NCBI RefSeq assembly: GCF_030272615.1
Contig: NC_081408.1
Span: forward strand, 64,044,614-64,104,613
DNA length: 60,000 nt
Reading direction: 5' to 3'
Source: Cryptomeria japonica
Taxonomy: Eukaryota > Streptophyta > Pinopsida > Cupressales > Cupressaceae
This document shows positions 45,964 to 56,905 of this stretch, piece by piece; within the stretch, counting starts at the first letter, position 1; the number at the start of each line of letters is the position of its first letter. The notes under the pieces are model-generated. The model did not search any database, was not told where the DNA came from, and was given only the letters and a program-made list of their open reading frames with translations. The translations under genes and the position numbers were made by a program.

Positions 45964-48900
45964 ATGGAAGTGGGATCATCATTTGTACCTATCTTTGCTG
46001 CAAATCCGACTATAGTTGAGCTCAAGGACCATCCCAAGCCAATTTTCAAGCGATATCTGCATGTGGCTACCCTGGATGATTAAGTTGGTGCTTTTTCCCG
46101 TGTCCCAGAAGGAGTCGTGTATGTTGAAGATGTAAGAGCCTACATTCACTATCATATTGAGGATTTGGGAACGATTGATATAAAGAGCATGTACATGAAG
46201 GAGTAAGTGGGAGACTCTTGAAAGATTAAACCTGAATAGTAACATATTGTTGATCTAGGGTTTACCGACATTATGAATATTCTAGAATTCAAAGATGAAA
46301 TTATTAGGTATGTTTTAAGAAGAATGCATGGAGAGTTTATCTGGTTCGATAGACCATATAAGATTACAAAGGAGGCCATTAGGGAAATCACCTCTTTACC
46401 ACAGGTTGGACAACGTCTAGAGAAGAAAATTTCAAATGATCAGGTTAACAAGATTATCAGTGCAACATCGGATAGGCGGTCAATGAGAATTAGTACTATC
46501 ACTGATACAAACATCAGATTTGGAAGCATGGTCATCGGTTACAAGCTAACACAATAAAACTGTCTGAATTTTGTTTCTAGCTCCTGCATTTATGCAGCTT
46601 ATAAATGATGAGGGAGAATGAGAAGATAGATCTATGTGGTTGGATGTTAGATGAATTATTGATAAACCTAGGAAAGATTAAAGGAGAAAAGAAGGGGACT
46701 TTCCAGGATGGTAACCTAATTGTCTGTTTAATGCTATTTTTCATGAATGAGACTCTCAGTTTTGGGAAGAGAATGGGAAATTAATATCTTGGTAGGGAGG
46801 CAATTGAAACAATATTGCTACATTGGGTAGTCAAAGAAATGACAAAGTATGTGGTTATTTTAAAGCATTTCAAAAAGCTATGAATTATAGGATGAGAGTT
46901 CCTACGCACACTGTTGAGAAATACGCAACTGATATATGCTTCATGGTTAAGAAAGATGAAACACTCATGGAAGCGGTCAAAACCTGGAAGATCTGGATTG
47001 AGGAGATGGGTTATGAAGTTGATGCTCAGATTATTGATTTTTATGCACAAATGTTAATTGATGCACTGGTAGATGAAACTATAAAAACCTTTGGCACTGC
47101 TAAGAAGAAGACACAAGAGGTTGAAACTGAGTTCAACCAGAAGAAGAGAGAGAAGAAGGAAGGAAAGGCAAGTAAGTTTGTTGAAAAAGTTTCACAGGAC
47201 ATCAAAGAATTGATTGATGTTGTCTCGAAGAAAGGAAAGAAGAGAAAAGAACCAAAAATATTCATCAAGCCTATTGCAGTAGAGTCTACATCTGAAGATG
47301 ACACACCCCTGGCATTCAAAAGGGTAACAAGGAAGAAAATTGAAGAAACTAAGGCAGAGGCTAAGAAGCAACGGGTTAGGAAAGTTACTATCAGGGTGCC
47401 AACACAGAAGAAAGAACCAAAAGAAACACCTTTAGCCCCATCCGGTACTGGAAGAAGGAAGAAGAAGGATGACATTGATATGGCAATTGAATCTGGTAAT
47501 CTAACTATCATTCCACCAAAGACTTGTGCAGAGTTAGTTGATGAAATTACTAAAGATGGTATGTTAAAGAATGTACAGTTTTATTATGAACATTTAGAAA
47601 ATGATGAACAAAGAGAAGTGGAGGAAGTAGTTTTGTTATATTTGGATATTTATAAGAAAGCCTTGCTAGAAACTGAAAACCAAATACCAGCATAGTTGTA
47701 TGATATGTTAGATGCTAGAAGACTATTAGTAATGTAAAAGGACAAGCATATAAAGATACAAGAGTTGTTATCTATTTGTGTTTCTATTGCTCTAGAGGAG
47801 ATGGATAAGACACTTGAGGTGGCAGATAGGAAAATATTTAACAACAAACATAGAATAATCAACCTTATGTTAGGAAAGGTAAATGAGATAATCAAGGAGA
47901 CCAACAAGGCATGGGTTAAGTTCTTTGAAGAGAACTATGGTTTTAATACTTCACCGGAATCTAAGATAGATACTGCAGACATCCCGGTTGAAGGAAAAGG
48001 AAAGGGTATTATGGGTACTTCACCCTCAATTTTGAAAAATATTAAGATAATGGAAATTAAGCCCCCAATAGATACAAATGTATAGAAAAATGTTGAGATA
48101 CTGGCAAATACAGAGAGTGTAAAGGTTGATAATGTACAGGATACTAATATTGAGGACAACAGTCCTTCGGATACAGATGTACAGGATGAGGTTACAATTC
48201 CTAGGGAGGAATCGATAGTTATTGAGACTAAACCAAGTGGAAAAGCTACCGGTGCAAGTGAGGAAGATATGAAGGTTAAATCATCAGAGGAGAAGAAAGA
48301 GAAATCCGATAGGGAACCGGTAACAAGTCCATCATTGTTGTCAATTGACACCTCGCAGGTTGAAAAGAAAAGCATAACCTAGATGAGTTCTACTGAACTC
48401 ATGATGATGGCTACACAGAAAACGATGAAGGAGGGTTCTATGAATAAAGGTGTTATTGATTAGTCTATCATTGTTTTGCATAGACTAGTCCCAGAGTGTA
48501 AGTTTGACAGAGAAGCGAGCCCATCTGACAAGCTTAAGATAATCACTGAACATATTTCAAAGGATTTTTAGTCCTTGCAGCATATTTCGATCTAACAAGC
48601 ACTGGAGAGGTTCACATAGGCAAAGAGAGCTACATTTCATCAAATGATTGAGTCTGAAAGGAAGGAAATTAATGATAAGTTGAAATTGATAGATAATTTT
48701 TTAAAGTGGTGTACAAATATTTACAGAGTATGTTGTAACACAAATTTTCTTATAGTTAATTTGGATAAGAGAATTAAGGAATCTCTAGAGAAAATTGCAG
48801 GTATAGGCAATTCTTTTGATGGATTGAATTCATTAACTACATCCATTGATGGTCAGATTTTGGTTTTCGAAGCCCAAGTTTTTGCTCTTGAGAAAGAAAA

Positions 48901-49158
48901 CAACAAATCATAAGAAGAGCCAGAAGTCTTAGAGGTTTGGTGAGTCCCCGGTTAGATTCACTTAGTATACATAAGAAGGAGTGTATAGATATGGTTGATA
49001 ATCCCACACCAATAGAGTTAAATGAGAAAGAGTCATTTTCCCATATTTTAAATGGACTTGCATCTATTTCTAGCACTTTCAAATCTAGTTGGGATACTTA
49101 TCTAGAGATTTTGGAGAAGGTCTATCAGGAAAATTTCAATTATATTAAGCTCCAGTAA
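45964..49158 (+). pseudogene. Element C ORF2, large non-pol accessory protein
   Basis: About 1,060 codons, with several stops and at least two frameshifts (near 46610-46620 and 46790-46820). It begins MEVGSSFVPIFAANPTIVEL. An N-terminal region includes GEFIWFDRPYKITKEAIREI, then RRSMRISTITDTNIRFGSMV, CIYAAYK, KIDLCGWMLDELLINLGKIK and GNLIVCLMLFFMNET. A middle Lys-rich region (KKREKKEGK, KKGKKRKEPK, GRRKKKDD) could act as nuclear-localisation or nucleic-acid-binding sequence. The end is helical (coiled coil). I recognise no enzyme motif. The N-terminal region resembles the globular part of LINE ORF3 in this window. No function can be given. Confidence 0.78.
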
Positions 49159-49442
49159 GATATTTTTGGGATATTCATTGTACAATATCTTTCATTCTTC
49201 GTCCCGATTTTGGATTTTTCGTATTATCTTTGGAAATTTTGATGGCATTGGTGTCAAAGGGGGAGTGATATAGATGTGAAAAAGGAAAAAAAAGGAGTTG
49301 TATACATTAGGGGGAGATATGGAGATATGGAGTATTTTTTATTATGATCATAGCTGAATATTCAGCTTAGGGGGAGTAGGTTTAGGATGAAATCAATAGA
49401 TGAAACCATGATCATTTTTCACATGAGTATTGCCATCAATGC

Positions 49443-49455
49443 AAAAGGGGGGCAT
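49443..49455 (+). promoter_or_regulatory. Polypurine tract of element C
   Basis: AAAAGGGGGGCAT lies against the 3' LTR start TGTTGGCAATTG. Confidence 0.75.
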
Positions 49456-50413
49456 TGTTGGCAATTGAAACTCAATTGGCTGGTTTCACTATGTTGTCAT
49501 TGATGGAAACATGGCAATTTATTTTGGCCTCATATTTTGGGTTAGTTGTGTACTGGTAGGCACTTCATAGACACTTCACTAACATTGGCACCGACACCGG
49601 CAGGAAGGAAGGAATTCTTTGGTTACCGACAATGCAGACCAACATGGTTTAGAATAAATTTATCGGTATTGGAGGATGACATCTTTTGGATCTGACATCA
49701 GCAATTGTTTTGATATTCATGTATTCATGTTATCTGGCCGACATGTATATTCATATTGTAAATATCTTTGTAAGTTGACATAAGGCATGATGAATTGTGA
49801 AGGGTATATAGGTTAGTTGGTGAGATAAATTTGATATATGTCGAATATGATATGATATGGATTGGTAGGAGAATAGGTTGATGTTATGTAATGCGAAACA
49901 TATGAGAGAGATCATGTATGTGAGTATATTTATGTAAGGGGTATTCCGGTAAAGGGTTTAGGGTTTCAGACCGGAACAAACAGAGCTTAATCGGAACTAT
50001 ATTCAGGCATAGAAGATGCTATCTTTGTAATTCAATCATTTCTTTGGATTGTAGTCTAGATTTGTATGTAGTCAGTGAGGCTCCTTTTTGTGATTGAGCA
50101 GTGTGCTATAGGCTGTAAGTTTTCCTACAAGTGCAGGCCCCTATATTTTGTAATATCTCTTCATATGGCCAGTGAATTGATATTGTGGTTCACAAATCCC
50201 ACCGTGATTTTCCTCTTTGAGTTTTTCCATGTATAAATCTGTGTGTTATGGTATCCATTTATGTGATTGGCTTATTGGTTGCTTTACTTCTTTCAATTTT
50301 ATATGTATCGGTATACCGGTTGGTGTATGCATGTTTTAATATGGTTAAAATTGATCATTCCGGTAGAAAATTGATTCACCCCCCCACCCTCTTAGTGTTC
50401 TTGGATTCTAATA
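49456..50413 (+). repeat. 3' LTR of element C
   Basis: 958 bp. It is highly similar to the 5' LTR, with scattered substitutions, and ends CTTGGATTCTAATA (5' copy CTTGGATTCCAAAA). The similarity suggests element C is among the younger insertions here, judged by eye. Confidence 0.88.
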
Positions 50414-50418
50414 GTTTT
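50414..50418 (+). repeat. Target-site duplication of element C, right
   Basis: GTTTT, identical to 43470-43474; chromovirus B gag resumes here. Confidence 0.8.
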
Positions 50419-50629
50419 AAGTATGGAGAAGGACACTAAGATTTTTGAATATAAAGAAGGTAATTCAAATAGAAAGACAGAGAATAGTGGAAGAACTACT
50501 TTTGTTGAGGAAGAACCTATCGAATCCTTGAATAAACCTGAAGATGGAGAAGCTTTGATGATAAAGAGAACCTAAGTCAGAATGAATTAGACTAGGAACC
50601 ATTGCAGAGGAAGAATTTATTTCGAACAA
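50419..50629 (+). pseudogene. Chromovirus B gag, end with zinc-knuckle remnant
   Basis: FKYGEGH at the start is the second half of the knuckle (usual CFKCGEGH) that element C split. An acidic linker leads to the protease. A stop lies near 50575. Confidence 0.7.
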
Positions 50630-51053
50630 GGTGCAAGGTAAGCATTGCAAAGTCATAATTGATAGTGGTAGTTCAAATAATCTAGCCTCAGAGGAGTTGG
50701 TGAACAAGCTAAAGCTGCAGAGGTTAAAACACCCTAAACCCTACCAAATAGAATCGATTCAAGACAATCATAAGGCACTTGTGAGTGAACAATATTTGGT
50801 AAAATCTAAGATTGAATCCTACCATGATGAAGTTCTATGTGATATTATGCCTATGGACTTATGTCATATCCTATTAGGAAGACATTGGAAGTATGATAGA
50901 CAAGCATTGCATGATGGAAAGAAGAACATATATACTATTGTTGCAAATGGGATGAAACAAACTTTGTTTCCTTGGAGGAGACTGTTAAGAGTGAGTTTTG
51001 TACAAGTGTTAGGATTTCTTTGGTTGATGGACAGAAATTTATGGATGGTTTGA
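50630..51053 (+). pseudogene. Chromovirus B aspartic protease
   Basis: Active site IIDSGSSNNLASEELVNKLK, with the Asp codon at 50661. Downstream LCDIMPMDLCHILLGRHWKY, with Arg-His where Arg-Pro-Trp is expected. A frameshift near 50960 leads into the reverse-transcriptase frame (50972-51532). Confidence 0.87.
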
Positions 51054-52612
51054 GGAGTGAAAATATGTGCTATGCCTTAATCCCTATGAAGTCTGGTTTG
51101 AAAGCAGAAGAGGGACAACCAGAGGAGATAAATAAGTTGCTGATAGAATATGCAGACATAATTTTAGATAACGTACTAGATGGATTGCCACCTATGAGGA
51201 GTATCAATCATTGTATGAATTTGATTCTTGGTGCTTGTTTGCCTAGTAAAGCTGCACATCAAATGACACTAGTAGAGAATGAAGAACCGAATAGACAAGT
51301 ACAGGAGTTGTTGAGGATAAGTTTGATCAAGGAGAGCTTGAGCCCTTGTACGATCCTTGTTGTGTTAGTACCTAAGAAGAATGGAGAGTGGAGAATGTGT
51401 ACTAACTCTAGAGCCATAAATGGGATCACAGTGAAGTACAAGTTTCCTTTGCCTAAGATGGATGACATAATGGACTGTTTGAGTGGAGCTAGATATTTTA
51501 CAAAGATAGATTTGAAGAGTGAATATCATTAGATCAGGATTAGAGAAGGAGATGAGTGGAAAACTTCATTCAAGACAAACAAAGGACTATATGAGTGGTT
51601 GGTGATTCCTTTTGGACTGACTAATGCACCGAGTACTTTCATGAGGTTGATGAATGAGGTATTAAAGAAGTTCTTGAGGAATTTTGTGATTGTATATTTG
51701 GATAACATTTTGATTTTTAGTAAGACAAAAGAGGAGCATTTGTTGCATTCGAGACAAGTTTTACAGAGGTTAAGATATGAAAAATTGTTTATAAACCTTA
51801 AGAAGTATAGTTTCATGAAGGAAGAACTAGTATGTTTGGGATTTGTGATACCTACGAATTAATTGAAGATGGACCTAGAGAAAGTGAGAGAAATTGTTGA
51901 ATGGGCTAGACCAGAAAGCAATGGAGAGGTAAGATCATTTCATGTATTGGCTAGTTTCTACTGGAAGTTCATTAGGAGTTTTAGTTCAGTTTGTAGCCCT
52001 CTGACTGAGACAATGACTAGAAGGATTTTACATGGATGTTTGGAGCAAATAGAAGTTTTGAGTTGTTGAAGCAGAAGGAGATAAAGAAGCCTGTGTTGGC
52101 TTTACTAGATTTTAGCAAAATATTTCAAGTGGATTGCGATGCAAGTGGGAATGCAATGGGAGCAGTGTTAAGTCAGGAGGGAAAACCAATAGATTATTTA
52201 AGTGAAACGTTGAATGATGCAAGGAGAATATATTTTGTATATGATCAGGCGTTCTATGCAATAATTCAAGCCTTGAAGAAGTGGAGACATTATTTGCTGC
52301 CTAAGGAGTTTGTGTTGTATATAGATCATTAAGCATGGCATTATTTGAATAGTCAAGGTAAGTTGAACTAGAGACACATGAGATGGGTTGAGTTCATGTA
52401 GAGTTACACCTTTGTTCTAAAACATAGGAGTGGAAAATGAAATAGACTTGTTGATGCCTTTAGTAGAAGAAGAAATTTGTTGATCGAAATGAAAATTGAA
52501 GTGTTGGGGTTTGATGAGTTGAAGACCTTGTATGAGGAAGACCCTAATTTTGTTCAACCTTGGAAAGCTTGTAAAGAGCCTATTGTGATGGACTGGAGCA
52601 AATGGTTCGATT
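51054..52612 (+). pseudogene. Chromovirus B reverse transcriptase and RNase H
   Basis: LVPKKNGEWRMCTNSRAING, ARYFTKIDLKSEYH, a TAG at 51530-51532, then [20 protein letters not shown] and [13 protein letters not shown]. The active site reads YLDN (Asn codon 51704-51706), so the second aspartate of YLDD is lost. RNase H shows VDCDASGNAMGAVLSQ, YDQAFYAIIQALKKWRHYLL and VLYIDH, with a TAA at 52330-52332. A frameshift lies near 52030-52040. The linker ends at WFDYF, where solo LTR E inserted. Confidence 0.9.
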
Positions 52613-52617
52613 ATTTC
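52613..52617 (+). repeat. Target-site duplication of solo LTR E, left
   Basis: ATTTC, repeated at 54279-54283. Confidence 0.85.
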
Positions 52618-54278
52618 TATAGACACATAAATCTATCCACTTAATTAAATGAATATTTAACCATCAATCAATAATTAAATAATATTTAATTAATTCATCT
52701 TAGTCGTCTTCTCCTATTAATTAAATAAATTATTCAATTTATTTGATTTGATTCACTTAACCAAATTCAGACCATTAATTAAATAAACAAATCATATTTG
52801 TTTAATTAAATCTTCTCTCACATTTAAATAAATTAACATTTATTTAAATCACCTTTATCCTCCACCCACTTGCATTTTCCTACAAATGTAAGTTGCACAA
52901 CTATTTTAAATAAATAAATTATTTATTTAAAATCCTATTTATCCTCACCCACTTGAAACCTTTAATGGTTTCCCTTAAAGTCTTCAAACTCAATGGCTTC
53001 CTTCTAGAGTCTTCTTAAGCCTTTAATGCTTTCCCTTAAAGTCTTCAAACTTAATGGCTTCTTTCTAGAGTCTTCTTAAGTCTTTAATGGTTTCCCTCAA
53101 AGTCTTCAAGCATTTAATGCTTTATCTTCCTTTTTCTCATATAAATAAATTAAAATTTATTTAAATAAAATCCAAAATTCACATTCACATTTAAATAAAT
53201 TAATATTTATTTAAATATCTATCCAAATGCAAATTACACCATTTAATTGAAATAAAAGATATTATTTTAATTGAAAATCCCATAATTCCTTCCACTTGCA
53301 TTCTCCTACAAAATCCACTTGCATGCCTAAATCCCTTCTAGATTCTTCTAACTCCTTCTAATTAGCCTAATTCTATCCTAATCATTGTCACATTCCTAAA
53401 TAAAAGTAAGTCACTTCTCAAAAACCTCCAAAGTCTTCAATAACCATTAAAGGCTTTATGTCTTCAAATGGTTAACCTCTAAAGTCTTCCAAACCATTAA
53501 AGGCTCTTACATAACCATTTATGGTTAACTCCCCTTTTACCTTTGGTTAGAGACTTTCCTCTAACTTAACCATCCTTTTGACTCATGGGTCTCTTCAAAG
53601 CATTTATTTCTTTGACTAAGGTAACCATTTAACCCTTGGATAAAAGGAATATCCATTAACCTAACCCTAACCCAACCCCCTAAGGTAGCCATCATGTCCC
53701 CTCAAGCATTTAATGCTCCTTATCTCTCCTCTCAAGCCTCCTCATGGTGAGACTTGTCAACATGGGATTAAGTTGAAAGTCTCACATGGATTGAATATCT
53801 TTCAATCCTAACCCTTGTTAAGATTGTTCAATCTTAACCCTTCATTTCCCCATTTCTTCTATAAATAGAACCCTTATCCTCAAGCAAAGGAGGAAGCATT
53901 AGAGTATTATTGCTATACTAGTATTAGAATAGAGATTTTTCATAGCATCACTATCTACACTTGCATAGCATTTGTTTATCACATCCAACCATCTTGAATC
54001 TCCATATGGCATCCATGGCTAGTGCTAAAAGTTGAGAGCTACACTCATTTGGGACTTGGAGAGGGGAGAAACAAGGGAGAAGAATCAAAAGGAATCATAG
54101 AAGCATCTTAGCGAGGCTCTTCTCCTTTCTTTTGTTTTGTTAAACTTCTCTCATGCTTTTTGAAATCTCTTTTGATATGTTTGGAATGGTTTTTAGTTCT
54201 TTGTTTTAATTTTATGGTTGAAACTAACTTATTAACATTGAAATTTGTTGTTGCCTTGTCCCCATTTCCATGACATCA
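52618..54278 (+). repeat. Solo LTR, family E
   Basis: 1661 bp between the ATTTC copies. Starts TATAGACACATAAATC (the usual TG start has changed to TA) and ends TTCCATGACATCA. U3 is rich in AATTAAAT words; a TATA box TCTATAAATAG is at about 53868-53878. There is no internal sequence, so it is the product of LTR-LTR recombination. It interrupts chromovirus B between RNase H and integrase. Confidence 0.85.
52959..53122 (+). repeat. 61-bp tandem repeat in LTR E
   Basis: Units start at 52959, 53020 and 53081 (period 61, about 2.6 copies) with TTTAATGGTTTCCC, AAAGTCTTCAAAC and TTCTAGAGTCTTCTTAAG. Later in the LTR (53440-53540) the inverse words AACCATTAAAGG appear, so parts can pair. Confidence 0.85.
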
Positions 54279-54283
54279 ATTTC

Positions 54284-55140
54284 ATTCAAGATCAGATGTT
54301 GTTTGGAGGAAATAAGTTGTGTACCCCAGAGTTATATGAGAGACAATCTAATAAAGGAAAAGCATAATAGAGGATTAGTAGGACATTTTGGCATTGACAA
54401 GATAGTGGCTTTGGTAAGTGAAAATTACTTCTGGTTTCAGATTCATTAGGATGTAAGTAAATTCATTTAGATTTGTAGGATTTGTCAAATTAAAAAAGGG
54501 GGAAGTCAGAACATAGGATTGTATAAACCTTTGGCAATACCAGAGAAACCTTGGGAAGACATAAGCATGGATTTCATACTTGGATTGCCTAAGACATGGA
54601 GAGGGAATGCTTTTATATTTGTGGTGGTAGATAGATTCTCAAAAATAGCACATTGCATACCCTATAAGAAGACAACAAATGCAGTGCATGTAGCAGACCT
54701 TTTTTCAAGGAAATTGGGAGGTTGCATGAGTTACCTAGAAGTATTGTTTCAGACTGAGATACTAAATTTATTGGTTACTTTTGGAGGATACTTTTGAAGA
54801 AGATGAAGACTGAATTGAAGTTTATCTCTACATTTCACCCACAAATAGATGGACACGCAGAGGTAGTAAACAAGAGTTTAGGAAATTTGTTGAGATGTTT
54901 GGTTGGAAATAAACCTGGAGGTTGGGACTTGATTCTTGCACAAGAAGAATTTGCATACAACAATTCAATGAACCAGAGTATTGGAAAAACACCATTTAAG
55001 ATTGTTATCAGAATGAATCCTAAGGGTATCTCAGAGTTGAGAGATATCAGCTATGAGGATAAAAGAAGTATTGAAGTAGAGGAGTTTCTAGACCACATGA
55101 GATTAGTACATAATCAGGTGAAACAACATTTGGATTATAT
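54284..55140 (+). pseudogene. Chromovirus B integrase
   Basis: The frame continues from WFDYF into FIQDQMLFGGNKLC. The zinc-binding end is GLVGHFGIDKIVALVSENYF. The core is [20 protein letters not shown] and, after frame changes, [11 protein letters not shown]-like text near 54745-54790, then FHPQIDGHAEVVNKSLGNLL with the glutamate (E of AEVVN). EFAYNNSMNQSIGKTPFKIV and ELRDIS follow. Stops at 54794 and 55146 and several upstream interrupt it. Confidence 0.88.
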
Positions 55141-55146
55141 GAATTG

Positions 55147-55612
55147 AAAGTATAAGGACAAAGCAGATAAGAAGAGGAGACATAAAGAATTTGAAGTTGG
55201 AGATGAGTTAATGGTGTATCTAAGAAAGGGAAGATTTCTAGTTGGTATATACAACAAGTTGAAGATGAGAAAATTTGGACCTTGCAGGATCTTGAAGAAG
55301 TTTAATTTAGGTAGTGCATATGAAGTTGATTTGTCAGATACCTTAGGTATATATTGCCTATATTCAGCATTGCAGATCTCTATCAGTATCATGAGTCAGA
55401 ATTCAATAATGACAGTGGACCAGATTTAGAGAGAGAGTTTCATGAAAAGAAATTGGATGAGATTGAAGATATTTTGGATAGCAGAGTTGGTAAGAGAACG
55501 TGAAGAAGATAGCATAGAGAATACCCTGTGAAGTGGAAGGACATACCAGTGAAAGATTCTTCTTGGATATCTCAAGATGAGGTAGATCGTCGTGGTTTTC
55601 CTCTAGCCTAAT
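55147..55612 (+). pseudogene. Chromovirus B integrase C-terminus and chromodomain
   Basis: GDELMVYLRKGRF and MRKFGPCRILKKF form the GPY/F-type module; the same GPC form occurs in chromovirus A. The tail, EIEDILDSRVGKRT then EYPVKWKDIPVKDSSWISQD, is a chromodomain: a strand, VKWK, and the SSW that matches ATW in other copies. Stops lie in the basic stretch between. Frame changes near 55340-55390 separate the parts. Confidence 0.85.
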
Positions 55613-55651
55613 CAAAGTGAGGGACTCAATTTTTAAATAACCATAGATGTC

Positions 55652-56130
55652 TAATGTAGGAGCATTCTTGGTTCTTAGCAATCATGCATCAACCAAAAAA
55701 AATGTGCTTTCAGTTATTCTCAGTTCTGTGTTTCACTTCGGACCCCTCTAAGTTGCTCATTTTCTGTGTGGAGCTAGATTTAGCTTGTAGACATGTTCTT
55801 GTATGTTGATCTTGGATTCTAGCTTGTTTTTATCTTTTTCCAGTAGGTTTCCTCTTTCAGCTTGTCTAATAGTTCTCAATTTTTGGACCAATTTCAACCT
55901 TGCAGCTAGATGGTGTTTCCTTATATTGCAAAGAATATCCTTGACTTGTGGAGCTGATTTTCACTTCATACAATGTTCCCATATTCTTGGTCGACCTTCT
56001 TTACGGTCCGTTATTATTTAGGTTCTTTTCTAGAGGATTTTCTTCATGCTTGGGGCCGACCTATTTGCACATTACACTTTCCCACCTTGGGGAAACTAAT
56101 CCTTCTTTGGCTGACCCAAATGTGTTCTGG

Positions 56131-56219
<89 letters not shown>

Positions 56220-56515
56220 ATATATATATTGATGTATTAGGTCTTAGATGGGTAGGGAGTGATAGTTGATGACCATCAAATAGATATAGAACAAATTTGA
56301 ATGTTCCTTTGGTTCTGGATTGAATGTATATTTTGTAATTCAGCCTATTAGCCTGTTGTAGCTTGGATGTTGCCAGCCAATTGTTTTTAAAATCATGATA
56401 TATTTAAATCTCGATATGGCATTCTCTCTATTCTGTGTTGTTGTTTTCACTGTGTTAATCTAGTTGCACCGTCCAAAGCGTTCTCTTTGAGAACTCTCCA
56501 ATTCTGGGTGCGTCA
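55652..56515 (+). repeat. 3' LTR of chromovirus B
   Basis: 864 bp, starting TAATGTAGGAGC (TG changed to TA) and ending GGGTGCGTCA. It is about 106 bases longer than the 5' LTR, mostly because of a (TA)n tract. Its TATA region reads GATATATTTAAATC. Confidence 0.86.
56135..56219. repeat. (TA)n microsatellite in 3' LTR of chromovirus B
   Basis: About 40 TA units. The 5' LTR has only ACATATATTGATATATT at the same place, so the tract grew after insertion. Confidence 0.92.
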
Positions 56516-56520
56516 TTCAT
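56516..56520 (+). repeat. Target-site duplication of chromovirus B, right
   Basis: TTCAT, identical to 39213-39217. Confidence 0.8.
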
Positions 56521-56905
56521 ATGATTGAAATTAGTTGTTTTTGAATTTTATAAAAAAAATAGCATCAATGTTTTGGATCATATTTTTTGATCTATCATCA
56601 AAATGCTAGAAAGTAAGCATGGAGAACTCAAATGATAGTAGCATTGAATCATAATCCCTTCTCATAAAAGACATAAATTAGAGACATTATATTTCAACAA
56701 TCCATATGATCAGAATTAGTTGTTAATTAGATTGTGTAATTTTTTTTTGCATCAACATTTTGGAACACTTTGTGATCCATTGTAGAATTTTTTCTCTCTA
56801 AATTTCTAATGATGGATCATAGTGTGATCCCAAATATTGATGCAATTTTTTTTATCCAATCTAATCCAAAAATGATTAATTCCAATAATTCAAGTGTTGT
56901 GGGGA
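56521..56905. repeat. Foldback (MITE-like) repeat, three related arms
   Basis: A roughly 95-bp arm of the type GAATTAGTTGTT...TTTTTTTTGCATCAACATTTTGG...GATCC occurs at about 56524-56622 and 56704-56797 in the same orientation, and inverted at about 56811-56903. The second and third arms face each other around a short loop and can form a long hairpin. No ORF is present. Confidence 0.6.

Larger units (their letters stand above)
43475..50413 (+). mobile_element. Element C, copia-style LTR element with non-pol ORF
   Basis: 6.9 kb with two LTRs of about 960 bp (43475-44434 and 49456-50413), a primer site TGGCATCAAAGC at 44437-44448, and a polypurine tract AAAAGGGGGG at 49443. LTR start TGTTGGAAATTGACACTC and the ...GGATTCCAA end are typical of plant Ty1/copia (SIRE-like) elements. 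Between the LTRs lie a gag-like zinc-knuckle protein (44503-45501) and a long second frame (45964-49158). No protease, integrase, reverse transcriptase or RNase H motif is present in any frame, so it must use enzymes from another element. Confidence 0.88.
39218..56515 (+). mobile_element. Chromovirus B, Ty3/gypsy, nested host for elements C, D, E
   Basis: Full-length dead chromovirus. 5' LTR 39218-39975, primer site at 39978, gag 40084-50600 (interrupted twice), protease 50630-50960, reverse transcriptase and RNase H 51080-52610, integrase and chromodomain 54284-55612, 3' LTR 55652-56515. Insertions: element D (40764-43171), element C (43475-50413), and solo LTR E (52618-54278). Removing them and their duplications leaves about 6.3 kb. 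Its proteins are related to those of chromovirus A but clearly distinct, and its LTRs are unrelated in length and sequence. Confidence 0.92.

Noticed and set aside
55948-56269. Frames ending in long Tyr-Ile repeats
   Set aside because: They read through the (TA)n microsatellite in an LTR.
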